A stretch of 50,062 nt of DNA from Phlegmacium glaucopus. Lineage: Eukaryota; Basidiomycota; Agaricomycetes; Agaricales; Cortinariaceae. Shown piece by piece: positions 8,157 to 18,956 of the stretch (positions are counted from its first letter, which is position 1; each line of letters begins with the position of its first letter). Location: positions 409,798-459,859 of the forward strand of contig MU129998.1 of the NCBI GenBank assembly GCA_015039465.1, given 5' to 3'. Made by a program: the position numbers and the translations under genes. The notes beneath the pieces were generated by a model. The model was not told the origin of the DNA. It made no database searches and saw only the letters and a list, made by a program, of their open reading frames with translations.

Positions 8157-10539
8157 TTATCTTTGATTAGAACACCCAGAGCACCAACCATTGCCTAATA
8201 ATAGATCAGGGCATGATCCAAAAATGGAAATTGCTTCCACGGATGTAAATTGCAGGTCGCTCACCTCCCCAGCATAGTGAACCTTTCCGTCGTCAATGTT
8301 TTGAAACAACTCCTCCATATCATCCTTATTTATAAACTCTGTTGATGTCTTGTGCCCGTGCTCCCTGCATATGCCAAGGAAGTGGTTGGTCTTTGGGTCC
8401 CATCTGATTCTCTTCTCAGTGGCAGGTTCGTCAAACATCAGCATGGTATGGATGAACTTTGAATGGTTTTGACTGTAGATCACATCCAGCAAGCCCTCAA
8501 ATGTTGCCTTGACGTTGGCTTGGACTTGGTCAACTGTTGGTTGTCCAGGCGATGGGATGATTGGTGGAACAGTGGAGTGGGTATGCAGGTAGGTGATACT
8601 TGGTCCTTTGTTTGCACGATGGTTGATCTCTGCAACTCAATTTCCACCCAGCTTCCATAAGAGCAACAACTTCATGTCCTCTTCCTTAGTAAAGGTGTTT
8701 GGGTTATAGTGACCTTCAGCAGCTGCCATATACGAAGCCAACAACCCATGTGGCCCCTTCTTTTGTTGAAGGCCAATACTGAGAAGACGGTCAACGTGGC
8801 TGACCTTCCCACTCGCAACCGCCATCAACAGTTGCTTCTGGTCAGAGAGGGCCGTGGCCTTTGCAAGAAGCTTTTTTGCCTGGTTCAAACCACGCAGGCG
8901 ATAAAACTCTATTGTTTGGTTTTTTCGATGGAGCATTTTGTGGAGGCCACTGAAACCATGGTACAAAAATCCTGTCTTTTTGTGAATGCCATCTTCTATC
9001 TGCATGAATATACCCTCCAAGGTCTTGTTTTTGATCAGTCGTCAACAAGGTTGACATGGATTGACCATTGTCTTCAGATAATCTGGCGCAACTGTGGGCA
9101 AACAAGATCATCACACCATTCTTTAATGTGTAGTCCCAGGGGAGGATGAGTGTGTCATGGAGAGCGAATGGATATGCTGTATGTGGTGATTTCCCTTCTG
9201 GAAATATTGGTGTAAATCCCTTGCATAGTGGTGCCTGTACTTTACACTCCCCCACCTACTCCGCATGGAGTCTGAGCTGTCTGAGCTGTCCGCACAGACT
9301 CTTAGCATTCCACACGGATTTGTTAGGAATTGGTTAGGGTTGGGTTAAAGTTAGTGTTAAGGTTAGGGTTAGAATTAGGATAGGTATATATATATATTAC
9401 AAAAACTTTAAATTTTAAGGTTTAGGGTGTAAATTTTGTGCGGACAGCTCAGACTCCATGCGGATTAGGTGGGGGAGAGTAAAGACCTTGGTGGTGCTGA
9501 CATTTTTGGTCTTTCCACAGTGTCCTCATATTCAAACGTGTCCACATTAACGATTTCAATTTCATCCTTTCTGTCCACCATAGAGGCATCTGCAGCATCA
9601 GACCATCATGGGAAGGGTCCAAACAATTGGATTCAAGAATATAAGGTGTGTATACAGATCTTCTTGGTGCGGTGGATACTTCTGAAATAGTAGCCATAGT
9701 CTCGGTGTCGATGGTACCACTGGAGAGGGATTTTATCCTTGTGTGTTTCGTGAGTCAGAGACTTGATGATATTAAAATATAACTTACCTTTCCTTGAGTT
9801 CTTTGATCAGGTAGTCCAGCTTTCCCCTAAACAACCCTTCACTCACACCCCGCTCTTTGACAAAGTATGTCACAAAATTCAACAAACCATCCAGCCCCCA
9901 TTTACCCTGATGAATTATCTCTTTCATATTCCCTTCTTTTCCCCACCCCAATGTCACTTTTAAAATATTATTCAGCCTATTTTCCCATAACTCATCAGCA
10001 TCTATGGTAGGGTCGTCAAAGCTCCTGGGGTCAGCCCCAAAAACAGAAAGTTTGTCAATTTCTGATGCTTCAGGGGTGCTCAATGGTATTCTCTTGACCA
10101 GTCTCCCCATTTCCCAAATGAACCCCTCCATTATTGACTCTGAAACAGGCTGCGCTCCTGGAGAATTAACTTCTTTTTGGAGAGGATTGGTGGATATTGT
10201 AAAGCTAGTGTCCTTTGTGGTGGCTGGGGCCAACTTATAGCAGTGAATGGGTGCTGAACTGCTGACAGTTGATGGTACTGGAACTGCTTTAGTTTTCAAG
10301 AAGGAGAGTATCAGCCCGTTTTTCTTCTTTTTGGCTTCCTTATCTCATTTGGCTTGAGCATTTTTACAGGTATCTGTTCCACGATGATGCTTTTCGAGGT
10401 TTTTAAGTCCAGTGGGACCACATTTTATACATGTACCACAGTCTGGACAAATGGCATATCCTTCTGCATTGAGGATCGGTGGTGGTTTTGCAATGGTGAG
10501 CTGGATTGACAGTTCAATTGGTGAGTGCATATGTGGCAT
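8157..10539 (-). pseudogene. Broken copy of a recurrent basidiomycete repeat-encoded gene of unknown function
   Basis: Minus-strand fragments follow the order of a protein family I recognise as high-copy and uncharacterised in Agaricomycetes. Near 10539-10345 is an N-terminal Cys/His cluster (CPDCGTCIKCG, then LEKHHRGTDTC). Next come ILSFLKTKAVPVPSTV and GLDGLLNFVTYFVKERGV (10299-9784). Then YPFALHDTLILPWDYTLKNG, GFLYHGFSGLHKMLHRK, FYRLRGLNQAKKLL and KLLLLWKLGGN (9255-8637), and finally STVPPIIPSPGQPTVDQVQA, EKRIRWDPKTNHFLGICREH and a diverged end. The copy is broken by an in-frame TGA near 10343, by the inverted-repeat insert at 9240-9484, and by loss of the 3' end. A probable intron begins at 9788 on this strand. 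I know of no established function. Confidence 0.75.
9240..9484. mobile_element. 245-bp inverted-repeat element containing telomere-like repeats
   Basis: The left end (CTTTACACTCCCCCACCTAC) and the right end (its inverse, ending GGGGGAGAGTAAAG) pair over about 48 bp with two mismatches and one 9-bp duplication (TCTGAGCTG, twice on the left). The interior is made of variants of TTAGGG (GGTTAGGGTTGGGTTAAAG, AAGGTTAGGGTTAG, TTTAGGGTG). The insert interrupts the repeat-encoded gene on the minus strand. No clear target duplication could be fixed. Confidence 0.7.
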
Positions 10540-10580
10540 TTAAAACCTACCAAATTGCTGATACCAGAGGCCATGTTTTT

Positions 10581-10676
10581 GTTGAGAGTTGAGGCATAAC
10601 CATATTGGGAAAGGCCACCGTGAACAGTGTTGAGAGCTGAGGCATAACCATACTGGGAAAGGCTGCTATGAACAAA
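10581..10676. repeat. Tandem duplication, 2 x 48 bp
   Basis: Two adjacent copies start GTTGAGAGTTGAGGCATAAC (10581) and GTTGAGAGCTGAGGCATAAC (10629), with a few substitutions. They lie just upstream, in the minus sense, of the repeat-encoded pseudogene. Confidence 0.75.
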
Positions 10677-10768
10677 GCGGTATGGGCGACGAGTGGGAGA
10701 CTATGCCACAAATGCCACTCCATTGTACCACCAACATATAAATACTGTACCACCCCATAGACGTACCT

Positions 10769-10935
10769 CAGTCGTTATACCAAGTGACTGAGGTATGCTA
10801 TCTTATTTCCTCTCTTACTTACTTCATTTACTTACATTTACCATACCTAGTATTGTCACATCATCATCTAGGTATGATAGACTAAAATATCAGTCGTTAT
10901 ACCAAGTGACTGAGTATTGTCACATCATCATCTAG
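10769..10935. repeat. Two interleaved pairs of direct repeats
   Basis: A 24-bp unit starting CAGTCGTTATACCAAGTGAC occurs at 10769 and 10891. A 21-bp unit starting TATTGTCACATCATCATCTA occurs at 10851 and 10915. The spacings differ (122 and 64 bp), so a deletion or two separate duplications occurred. The first unit also carries inverted arms, CAGTC and GACTG. Confidence 0.7.
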
Positions 10936-11661
10936 CACCATCTAGGGTATAAGATTCTAACAGTTTTGAACTAGATTTCATGCTGTTTTGTTGATGTTGT
11001 GTAGCTAGTAGAGGATACAGAAAAAATTACAAATATCTGCTTGATATCCGTGATAGGGGCTCAGTTCTTGGTCACTCAAAATCGTGAATACTATGATAAT
11101 TTTGTGTACTTGACTCCATGGAGTTCCTACGCTACCAAGAAACCATCTCCCCACATCTTATATCCTGTGGCAAGGTCTAAGTTGACACTCCAAAGCCCTG
11201 TGCCGAAGATGTCCAAAAAAAAAATCCCAGCCTGCTGCTGGACTAACTAACCCGGTACCGGTCCGGGATTCTAATCCCGGTGCCCCCTTGGAGGGGTTTA
11301 CCGTTGGTTGTGCTGGGTTTGTTATCTGCCTGGCAAAGTCCGAAAATAGCACGGTTCACCAATATTTTAACCATTGTGAGCTCTCAGCGTGAATTCATGA
11401 AAACTTAGGTTTTGAATGATCCTATCTCTTAAAATATATGAAAGGTGCCTTTGTTGAGGCTGTAAAGATCAATATGTTATCTGCCTGAGACTTATGTTAT
11501 CTACCATAGCCAATCAGAGGCCTTTGTTATCTGCCAACTGGAACATTTTGTTCCCATTACTTCAGTTTAAATTATTATGCTCCCAATTTTTTAATTTACA
11601 ACCAAATAGAATTTTACTACCACCATGAATACCCCCATATTTTACTAGTGTGCTGGAAGAG
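10936..11661. other. Gene-free spacer with GTTATCTGCC direct repeats
   Basis: No supported gene was found. GTTATCTGCC occurs at 11321, 11476 and 11526, with a one-base variant (GTTATCTACC) at 11496, and again at 12278 beyond the inserted solo LTR. A GC-rich hairpin, TCCGGGATTCTAATCCCGG, lies near 11262 beside an A-run at 11216. The hairpin resembles a tRNA TpsiC arm only superficially and no cloverleaf can be built around it. Confidence 0.5.
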
Positions 11662-12229
11662 TGTTAAGTTCGAGAACTCTGTTCCGGAGTTTCGGACGGA
11701 GTCACGGAACGGAGTCACGGAAAGGATAGGACTTAGCCTCAGCTTATGTGCTGTGCTACCCAGAACCTTCGTGTCCTAGATTTCGGAGTAAGACGGAGCG
11801 GAGCGGAACCGGAAGTTGCAAAGAACTTAGAGGAAGACCAAGAGTGGGAAACTAAGTCGATATTCGAACTGAGGAAAACATACAAGTTTCGAGTACTTAA
11901 ATATAAAAGGAATAGCATCCGAAATATAAAATATAAATATAAATGCTGCGTTCTGCTCCCGGAAGGTCCTGCATTCTTGGGGTGAATAATCCATAGCTGG
12001 TGTGCTGACTGATGGTGGGAAAGTGATGACAAAGAAATAGTGGTTGTGACGAAGATGTGGAAATGAGTTTGGAGTAACGTCGGAAGAGCCGGAATGATAC
12101 GGAGAAGTCTCGGAGTTGGACATAGAAGGAGTAAATCTGGAGGCAAGGGAAAGTACTGGAACGGAGTACGGACTACCGGAGACAACTCCGACGGAGTCGG
12201 ACCGGAGTAACGTATGACGGAATGTAACA
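11662..12229 (-). repeat. Solo LTR of the second family with exact target duplication (568 bp)
   Basis: On the minus strand the sequence starts TGTTACATTCCGTCATACG and ends CTTAACA. It is flanked on both sides by AAGAG (11657-11661 and 12230-12234), an exact 5-bp target duplication. No internal retrotransposon sequence is present, so it is a solo LTR left by LTR-LTR recombination. It retains many CG dinucleotides that the forward copy at 7485-8056 has as TG or CA, which suggests it is the younger copy. Confidence 0.9.
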
Positions 12230-12234
12230 AAGAG

Positions 12235-12876
12235 AAAAATTGTTCCGAATGTAAATTTCTTGCCTGCATAGCCACATGTTATCTGCCATGCCTTCAGATT
12301 TATACATTGAGACTCTGTCAAGCTATTAAATACAAATGCAAGCTGACCTTAATTTAATTAATGGATGTGCAACTATAATTCTGTAAAAAAAAGAAGTTAT
12401 TCAGAATTGTGAACACTACAAAAGAAGTACAAAAGATAGTGTACATGTGCGCTTTGCGCGTGAGAGAAAAAAGGGTCATTCGTATTTCAAGGCAATAATT
12501 AGGCATATTTTTCCATTTTTAATTCTCTCCCACCTCTTTTTCATTTTTTGAATACCCAGTACTTACTACTATGAATGGTAAACCCTTGGAGGTGCCATCG
12601 ACATTATCTTATAGGACCCCTGGCCCTGGACGAAGAGGAAAAAATGTGAGTGGAAAAGTGGGGGTCAAATGGTGAGAAACGATGCAGGATTTGACATAAA
12701 TGCCACCTACTACATAGACGTGGGTGTATTCTCGCTATCGTTGAACGCGTTAAGGTGCGGGCACCACGTGCCTAGTTATTTCCTATAATATCCGGTAGTC
12801 GGGGTTTGAAGTCTTTATCTACTCGATCATGGTTAATCCTTGGTTCAATTACTAAGGCCCGTTCCGTTGCCCGCCT
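12235..12876. other. Gene-free spacer
   Basis: No supported gene was found. There is a small hairpin, GTGCGCTTTGCGC, near 12448 and AT-rich sequence to about 12560. The part from 12700 to 12876 is moderately GC-rich and lies outside the mariner terminal repeat. Confidence 0.4.
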
Positions 12877-12878
12877 TA

Positions 12879-13614
12879 CAGCTACATGCAAAAACCTAGG
12901 AACCCCTCGAAATTTCATCTTGTGCGCCTCTGTTTGTACAAACAACCGTTTATGGTAGCTTGAACGCGCGCGTATGACGCATGTTGTGGAGTTAGAACCC
13001 TTCAAGCGCCCCAAGCTCCCTCCATCGCTTGCATCCTGCATCCATTGAGTCGCGTCCACTGTTGCAGCCCATCTATACAAACACTATGTCATAGCCAATC
13101 CTCTTGTGGTTGACCCTGGCACCAATGGCCAAGCAAGGAGAGTATAAAGAGACGAGGACCACTGGACTAAAAGGCAAGCAAAGTTTTCTCTCATGCCCAA
13201 TTATTTCAATCCGAATCCCGCTTACTTTCAACAACGCCATCGATTTCCTAATGACTCTTCCGGTAGATCTCCAATTTCTCTTTATCCGAAGAATAGTCGT
13301 TCGGCCCATCCCTGTTGCTTCCACGATGTCATTCACCTTCATTCCTCGTAGGCACATAGTCAAAACAAGCTGTTTTTGCTCTTCCGGGATATAGCGGTAG
13401 GCACCCATGGTAGTTGGATTTAGAGGATGTTTAGTACTACTAACTACGGGGTATGCTGCCTCTCCATTATGGGTGGAGTTGTTGCTCCACAATTTCCCGA
13501 CACACTACCGAAACAGGACTTTTAGCATGTTAAGATACCATAAACGGTTGTTTGTACAAACAGAGGCGCACGAGATGAAATTTCGAGGGGTTCCTAGGTT
13601 TTTGCATGTAGCTG
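12879..13614. mobile_element. Tc1/mariner-type element with about 80-bp terminal inverted repeats
   Basis: The ends are CAGCTACATGCAAAAACCTA and its inverse, each flanked by the dinucleotide TA (12877 and 13615), the target used by Tc1/mariner elements. The inverted repeats extend about 80 bp with few differences, and each contains the palindrome GTTTGTACAAAC. The 736-bp element is too short for a full transposase and carries only the N-terminal DNA-binding part on its minus strand. It is therefore non-autonomous. A shorter relative lies at 22173-22633. Confidence 0.85.
13073..13408 (-). pseudogene. N-terminal HTH part of a Tc1/mariner transposase
   Basis: From the ATG at 13408 the frame reads MGAYRYIPEEQKQLVLTMCL, then RGMKVNDIVEATGMGRTTIL and RIKRNWRSTGRVIRK. 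These give a helix-turn-helix followed by a short basic arm, the paired-like DNA-binding unit of Tc1/mariner transposases. No DDE/D catalytic domain follows; the frame becomes unrelated and stops at 13073 near the terminal repeat. The product, if made, could bind terminal repeats but not transpose. An upstream ATG at 13492 in the same frame is less likely to be the start. Confidence 0.7.
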
Positions 13615-13616
13615 TA

Positions 13617-14012
13617 AGATAGTCTCGTACCAATTAGTAGTGGGTGGGTTCGCTTAGTTGAGCCTACGTCTTAAGAATCTGTCAAATCAGTACATTTCTA
13701 CCTACCCTAAAACCAGTAGTATGGAGACTGGAGTGGGAAATTGGGCTAAATATATATTACATAATTAAGCGTTCCATTATCTCGGTATTACGACAACAAA
13801 TAGAGATGTACGGTCAGAACGAGCTTCCGACGGTAACGGCATAACATTGTATTTGCCATACGCAGACTACCCGTATCTGTAGCACTGCCGCTAATATATC
13901 TAACCCAAGTCCACCACCTTACATTTCAAGTTTGTCCCTTGGTAGTTGCATAAATAGTACCCAAGGCTAATCCTTCGACAACCGCCAATTCTTCAACGTC
14001 AGTTAGGCTCTG
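13617..14012. other. Upstream region of the first metacaspase-like gene
   Basis: No gene was found. An AT-rich motif, GCATAAATAG, lies about 65 bp before the ATG at 14013 and could serve as a weak TATA element. Confidence 0.35.
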
Positions 14013-16214
14013 ATGAAGATCATCAAGCATCGATTTCATATTCCTGGACGTCGGCCTTTAGCAATTCAAACGCAATTACCTCCTCCACCTTTGAAGAAGA
14101 AGGCGTTACTCTTTGGCATCCAAAGAGTGCGAGAAGATGGAAATGAAATGACCCAGAAAAATGATGAAACAACGAACGAGGATCGAGAAGCGAAAGCGAA
14201 AGCCGTTCCGAAGCGGAAGAAACAGAAAAAACGGGAGGATAGAGATAACGAGAGAGCTCATAAGGACAGTGTATTGAAGGGACCGCATCGCGACGTTTTA
14301 GATATGCAACAACTTCTGATTGGTGCGTTACCTTATGGTCTCCCTCTCCTGCTCGAGACATTCATGTCCTTGACTAGACGTCTACCACTACGATCCCAAA
14401 GATATCACGATCCTTATTGACGACGACAATCCGGATCATATGCAGCCAACAAGAGAGAATATGGTACACGTGTTCTTTTTATTCCAGACCCGCGTCCCTA
14501 AATCTTTTCTAGATTAAAAAGATGTTTGAACTCGTAGATGGTGCAAGACCCGGAGATCGCTTTTTCTTTCATTGTTTGTAGCGATTTATTATCGGCAATC
14601 GACATTCTAATTTAAATATTTCCAGTTTCTGGACACGCTCTACAGCAAGATACTAAAAACCCTGATGAGGAGGATGGTAAAGACGAGTGTAAGCCTTTGT
14701 ATTCTATTCAATACGAACCCTTTTCTCATCAGTACTAGTTATTCTCTCATCGGACGGGAAGGTGATACAGGACGATGTCAGTGTCATATGTGATTTTTCT
14801 CGTGGTCGTCATGTTCATTCATGTATTAGGAGCTGAGGATCCTACTTGTTCAGCCACTACCAATTGGAAGCACTCTTGTTGCAAGTATCAACTCTATTTT
14901 GCTGTTTTTCAGCCTTCTTAACAATTGCGGTCAGGCAATCTTTGATTCATGTCATTCGGCGTCATTATTAGGTGGGTTCTCAATCCTTCGTCCACCCAGT
15001 TGACTACATAATCATTAGATCTTGAACATTTTCGTTGTAATCGGGTGTATGTCCCATGGCTCAACAAAGGACGGCGCAAGACAGACTTTCTTCGAAATGT
15101 CGTGAGTAAGTGGATACCCTCCCTGATCCTGTCTAGTGGAAATAATCATCAATCAATCTCAAGTGCGACATAATGCCAGTGAGCAGTATTCTATCGTCCT
15201 TATTTTTCTGGAACTTACTCATCTTCATTTAGAAATAGATGTGTCTCTTCGGTCTGTCACACAAGCTACACGTCTGTCGCGCAGTGCAATTACATGGAAA
15301 CGGACGTCGATAGATCAAGTTCTGGCCTCTCCACTCATGCCGTCCACTTTTGATCTCACACAGATGTCACCTATTACTACCAAGACGAAGAAATCACTAT
15401 CCATTTCAACGACTATAGGGGATGAATCGTGGTATGGGAGTGCTGGATCTCCCATCGCCCGTTGTGGATCTCCCGAGTCTATGTTCTGTACCGGAAGATG
15501 TCGTGATGATCCTATTTTGCAAGAGAGTTTCATGCCTAGTGCAGACGTTGTAGGTGTTCTCCGCCTGCAATGTTCATTTCCATACAAAAAGCTGATGATT
15601 GGTGGTTTCTGAACCCAGATTTCCTTGTCTTCTTCAAAAGATGGACAGCGATCATGGGAAGGCCCAAAAGGATCGTCTATGACCCAAGTAAAATTTCTTC
15701 TGTACTCTTGACGCTGTCATATCTGATAGCAATTTTTTTGCGCAGGCCTTAATCAAGGTTCTAAGTACGTGCAACGTTGATTGCGTTCTGTCATTGTGTT
15801 GACCGATTTCAAGGAAATGATCCTAATCCGACTCTTAAAGATCTTTTGACGCTCGTTAGGTTCGTTGTTTTATTTGATTCTTGCTGTTCTACGAACAATG
15901 CATGGTATTGACCTCCATTCATTTAAGTCACGATATTCATTTATTCTACCTCACCCTCCATGAAAAAGCGAGGGAATATAAAAAACAAGTCAAGATCTTC
16001 AATACTAAGAAAACTCGCGAGGGTGAAGAGCCTAGGAAGGCTAAATCTGTCGAGATGACGAACTTTCAAGATCCCCAGGTTCGTATTCCTGCTTCGCTGG
16101 TGTTTTGTAGTTTCTGTTTCCTGATTTCCTGACGTGACTTTTATGTAGATATCGAGTCCGCAACCTTTGGTACGGTTGTCTAGTCGTTTGTTAGAATACT
16201 TGTCTGTTCGCTGA
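14013..16214 (+). CDS. Metacaspase-like caspase-domain protein A (471 residues, 15 exons)
   Basis: The model joins 14013-14322, 14378-14463, 14513-14573, 14626-14688, 14739-14776, 14830-14880, 14935-14971, 15019-15105, 15164-15178, 15233-15549, 15619-15687, 15746-15764, 15814-15859, 15928-16078 and 16149-16214, and stays in frame. The p20-like fold is clear: KKKALLFGIQ, LKGPHRDVLDMQQLL, DPKDITILIDDDNPDHMQPT, ARPGDRFFFHFSGHA (catalytic His) and AIFDSCHSASLL (catalytic Cys), then RCNRVYVPWLNKG. Later come CTGRCRDDP, ADVVISLSSSKDGQ and ALIKVL. Two oddities stand out. About 50 Lys/Arg/Glu-rich residues, including KRKKQKKR, separate GIQ from LKGPH, where family members usually have about ten. The usual SG after Cys-His is SA. 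The intron after 14880 starts GCAAGT, a GC-AG intron. Family members are cysteine peptidases cleaving after Arg or Lys; activity here is inferred. Confidence 0.85.
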
Positions 16215-18905
16215 CCCTTTCTTTCTTTAGGATATGAATCGGCGATGGCATATATGACGAACCATTCTTTCATTTTTTTCATTCTCTGGGTCACATCGTT
16301 ATTTTGTGCCTCTTATTTTTTGTTTCAGTCATTTACTTTTAGTTGCTCCGCGTTCTCGTGCAAGACAGTCTTATCGTCATATCGGAACTCTGATTTTATT
16401 TTCTATTGGATACATACATGATTTACTGGACCCATTATATAACTTATACAATACATTACATATTAGTACCTCACAAGCTTCGACGGCTTATCCCCATGAA
16501 CAGGCATTAGTAAGCCGTTGCCTTTTTGTGGTGTTATCAAGTGTTATCAACTCGCATCTTACTTACATTTATTCCACAGTAACACTTCAACGCTCCGTAA
16601 TCGTAATATCTCCATGCACTCAGGCACACTGGATCTCCGTTGATGTATGTAACTCATGAAACCGTCAACTATTACGTTGCGATTTCAAACCGAAAATCTT
16701 TGATTGGCAACTATTATATCTATAAGGGGCAGCCATAGCCTAAATCGAGCCTCTTTCTTGTTTCGTCACTTGGATAGATATGATGATCCAAACACCCGCT
16801 AGATCGATCGCATTTCATTGTTCTTTGTAACTTGAGATTAAGAGTCTTTAATCTTCACCGTGAAAGGAAAGCCCGGAAGGAGTTATCGAACTAGTGTTCA
16901 CTGGGTCACTGCTGGTACGGATCATGAGCGTTATGTTTGATACAGTAAGTGATTGTCTAGTTGATGTACCGCAAAAATGATGCTTTGTCCCTTGATAGGT
17001 GGGACTAGTTTATCACTGCCCATGCGCCTGGCTCAAATTGTTCTGCATAACACTTAATCTACTAACAAAGCGCCCTTAGGCAAATGAAAGTGCCGCGTCA
17101 TCCAGCTGTCCTTTTTAGCGCCCACGATCGATTCGTTGACATTGGTATGGAATGTGTTTCAAAAATACTCCCGTTTCAAAGTTCCCCCTGGAATTCGCAT
17201 CGCCTCATGATCCTGAACGACCTATCATTCTCTCATCACACGTCCAAACTTTCCATATGGTTACAGCCGACTATGTATCTCATAATAGAGTCAGTCCCTA
17301 TATCAGAATCGGTACTTGCTACCAATCTTATCACGCTAACAGCCCAAAATGCGTTACCAGTGCCGAGTTGTGCCTGTCTTTATGTGTGCTTGGGCTCAAC
17401 CAATTGCGACTTGAATTTGATAACTCGTAGTTCAGTTAAACTTGTATATTAACTATATATGTAGGGCATGATAACAAAGAAGTGTTCCGTGAATAGCAAA
17501 ACTGTATGCAATGTTAGGCTTTCTCACCTGGGGCATCTTCGTCAAGTGCCAACTATGTTCGGTGGGTTTATCGCAGGGTTTTCTTTCTTTGGTCCAAATA
17601 AATGAAGGCTCAAGGGGACTTCGACCAAAATCTGAGCCAAATTTTTTTTTAGAGTGATCATAAGTTGTCAAGCCAATTGCAAGCCAAGAATATAGATCTA
17701 AGAACGCATAATGTCCTCTTCAGCCTTATGCAAAAATGTGGGCGCTTACTTGCAGCCCAAGTTGGGACTAATGCATTATGACATTTATGCATGACCTAAT
17801 ATGGGGGGGCGATGTCGACACAGGTCTATGCACTGTTTCTATGGCAAGCGCTGCAGTGATCAGCTCAAATTTCGAAGTCACCATGCCAACACTCACACTC
17901 CGAACATCGGGACTGGTGGGACCCCGTATACACTCAGGGCTGAGCGTTCGACCTCGTTCGACGCCGTAAGTTTCGGGCAAATGTGACATTGTCAGCATAC
18001 CCTCAATACGACATATCATCGACATTTTGTTTAAATAAATTCAACCAGAAGCTATAAATATGTGAGCAGAAGGGAGCCGTATTTATTTCTCATAAGGAAG
18101 ACGTGTTTGGCAGCTGGCCAGGGCAAAGGGTAGGGATTCTATTTATAGGCCATGAGCAGCTCCATTTTACTATTTTTTATACTAACAAATAAAGTTCAAC
18201 ATTCCTCTCGTGCGCACTCGTGTTTCTGGCTTTCCCGCGTCTGTTGTCATTGACGCTCGTAGCATGGTCAGCTTTTAAAATATATTTCTGAGACATACTC
18301 CTAACTTCCTTTTGCATGAATTCTAGATCCAATCTTACTGTTTGAGGCCATCAACCCCTAGCGCTCAGCGCTCAGCCCTTCTCGAAGGATTCGAAGAATT
18401 GTCAAGGCATGAAGACGACCACGCAGCTAGGTGAACCTCGTGTGCTGTTTCTTTCCCGAAATGGGGCTATCTATGGCTCATAAAAATAAAATTCTACCTC
18501 TTTTTCTTCCTTATGTTTCCTGCCCCTGGTCAATCCTGCTGCAGCTTGATACAGTCCTACTGCGACGCTCGAGAAAGCAGCGCCGCGACCATCTCTCTCA
18601 CAAAATTTTCCTCATTTTATATATACCTTCCGTTTAAACGTATTATCTTATGCTAACACGATTTGTAGTCACCAGAAACTCGGGACGTCGAGCGCTGAGA
18701 GTATACGGGGTCTCATCAATCCCTATGTTCGGAGTATGAAAGTTTGACAAGGTCACTTCTCCGCCATAATTTCGTTAGTTCTATCTTTTGCGAGGCACTT
18801 CCATGTTGTCTGTCATGTTCGGATTAACGGAGCTATGTTTGCCCCTTCAAACGCTCACACATTCATGTTTGATCACGGCTGAAACGTTGAAGATTGGTCG
18901 ATGGA
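16215..18905. other. Long intergenic region between metacaspase-like genes A and B
   Basis: About 2.7 kb without a supported gene. Just after gene A, TTTAGGATATGAATCGGCGA (16229) matches TCTAGGATATGAATCGGCCA after gene B (21325), so the duplication unit extends past the stop codons. A 122-codon frame at 17084-17452 is the longest plus-strand frame; it has no recognisable motif and alternative frames overlap it. CGCTCAGCGCTCAG near 18361 is a short repeat. Confidence 0.45.
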
Positions 18906-18912
18906 TATATAA
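18906..18912 (+). promoter_or_regulatory. TATA-like element of metacaspase-like gene B
   Basis: TATATAA lies 45 bp upstream of the ATG at 18957. An ATG at 18920 starts a 20-codon frame that overlaps the main start out of frame and ends at 18982; whether it is in the transcript depends on where transcription begins. Confidence 0.4.
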
Positions 18913-18956
18913 CTTATACATGACGATGCGTTCGTCGTCTTCTTCAACTCATCAAT

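Noticed and set aside
9331..9390. True chromosome end
   Set aside because: The TTAGGG variants are few and irregular, and transposon sequence continues on both sides.
11212..11300. Possible tRNA or SINE (hairpin GGGATTCTAATCCC next to an A-run)
   Set aside because: No acceptor, D or anticodon arms can be placed around it and the box B match is poor.
17084..17452. 122-codon plus-strand frame between metacaspase-like genes A and B
   Set aside because: No recognisable motif, competing frames overlap it, and there is no supporting splice or promoter context.
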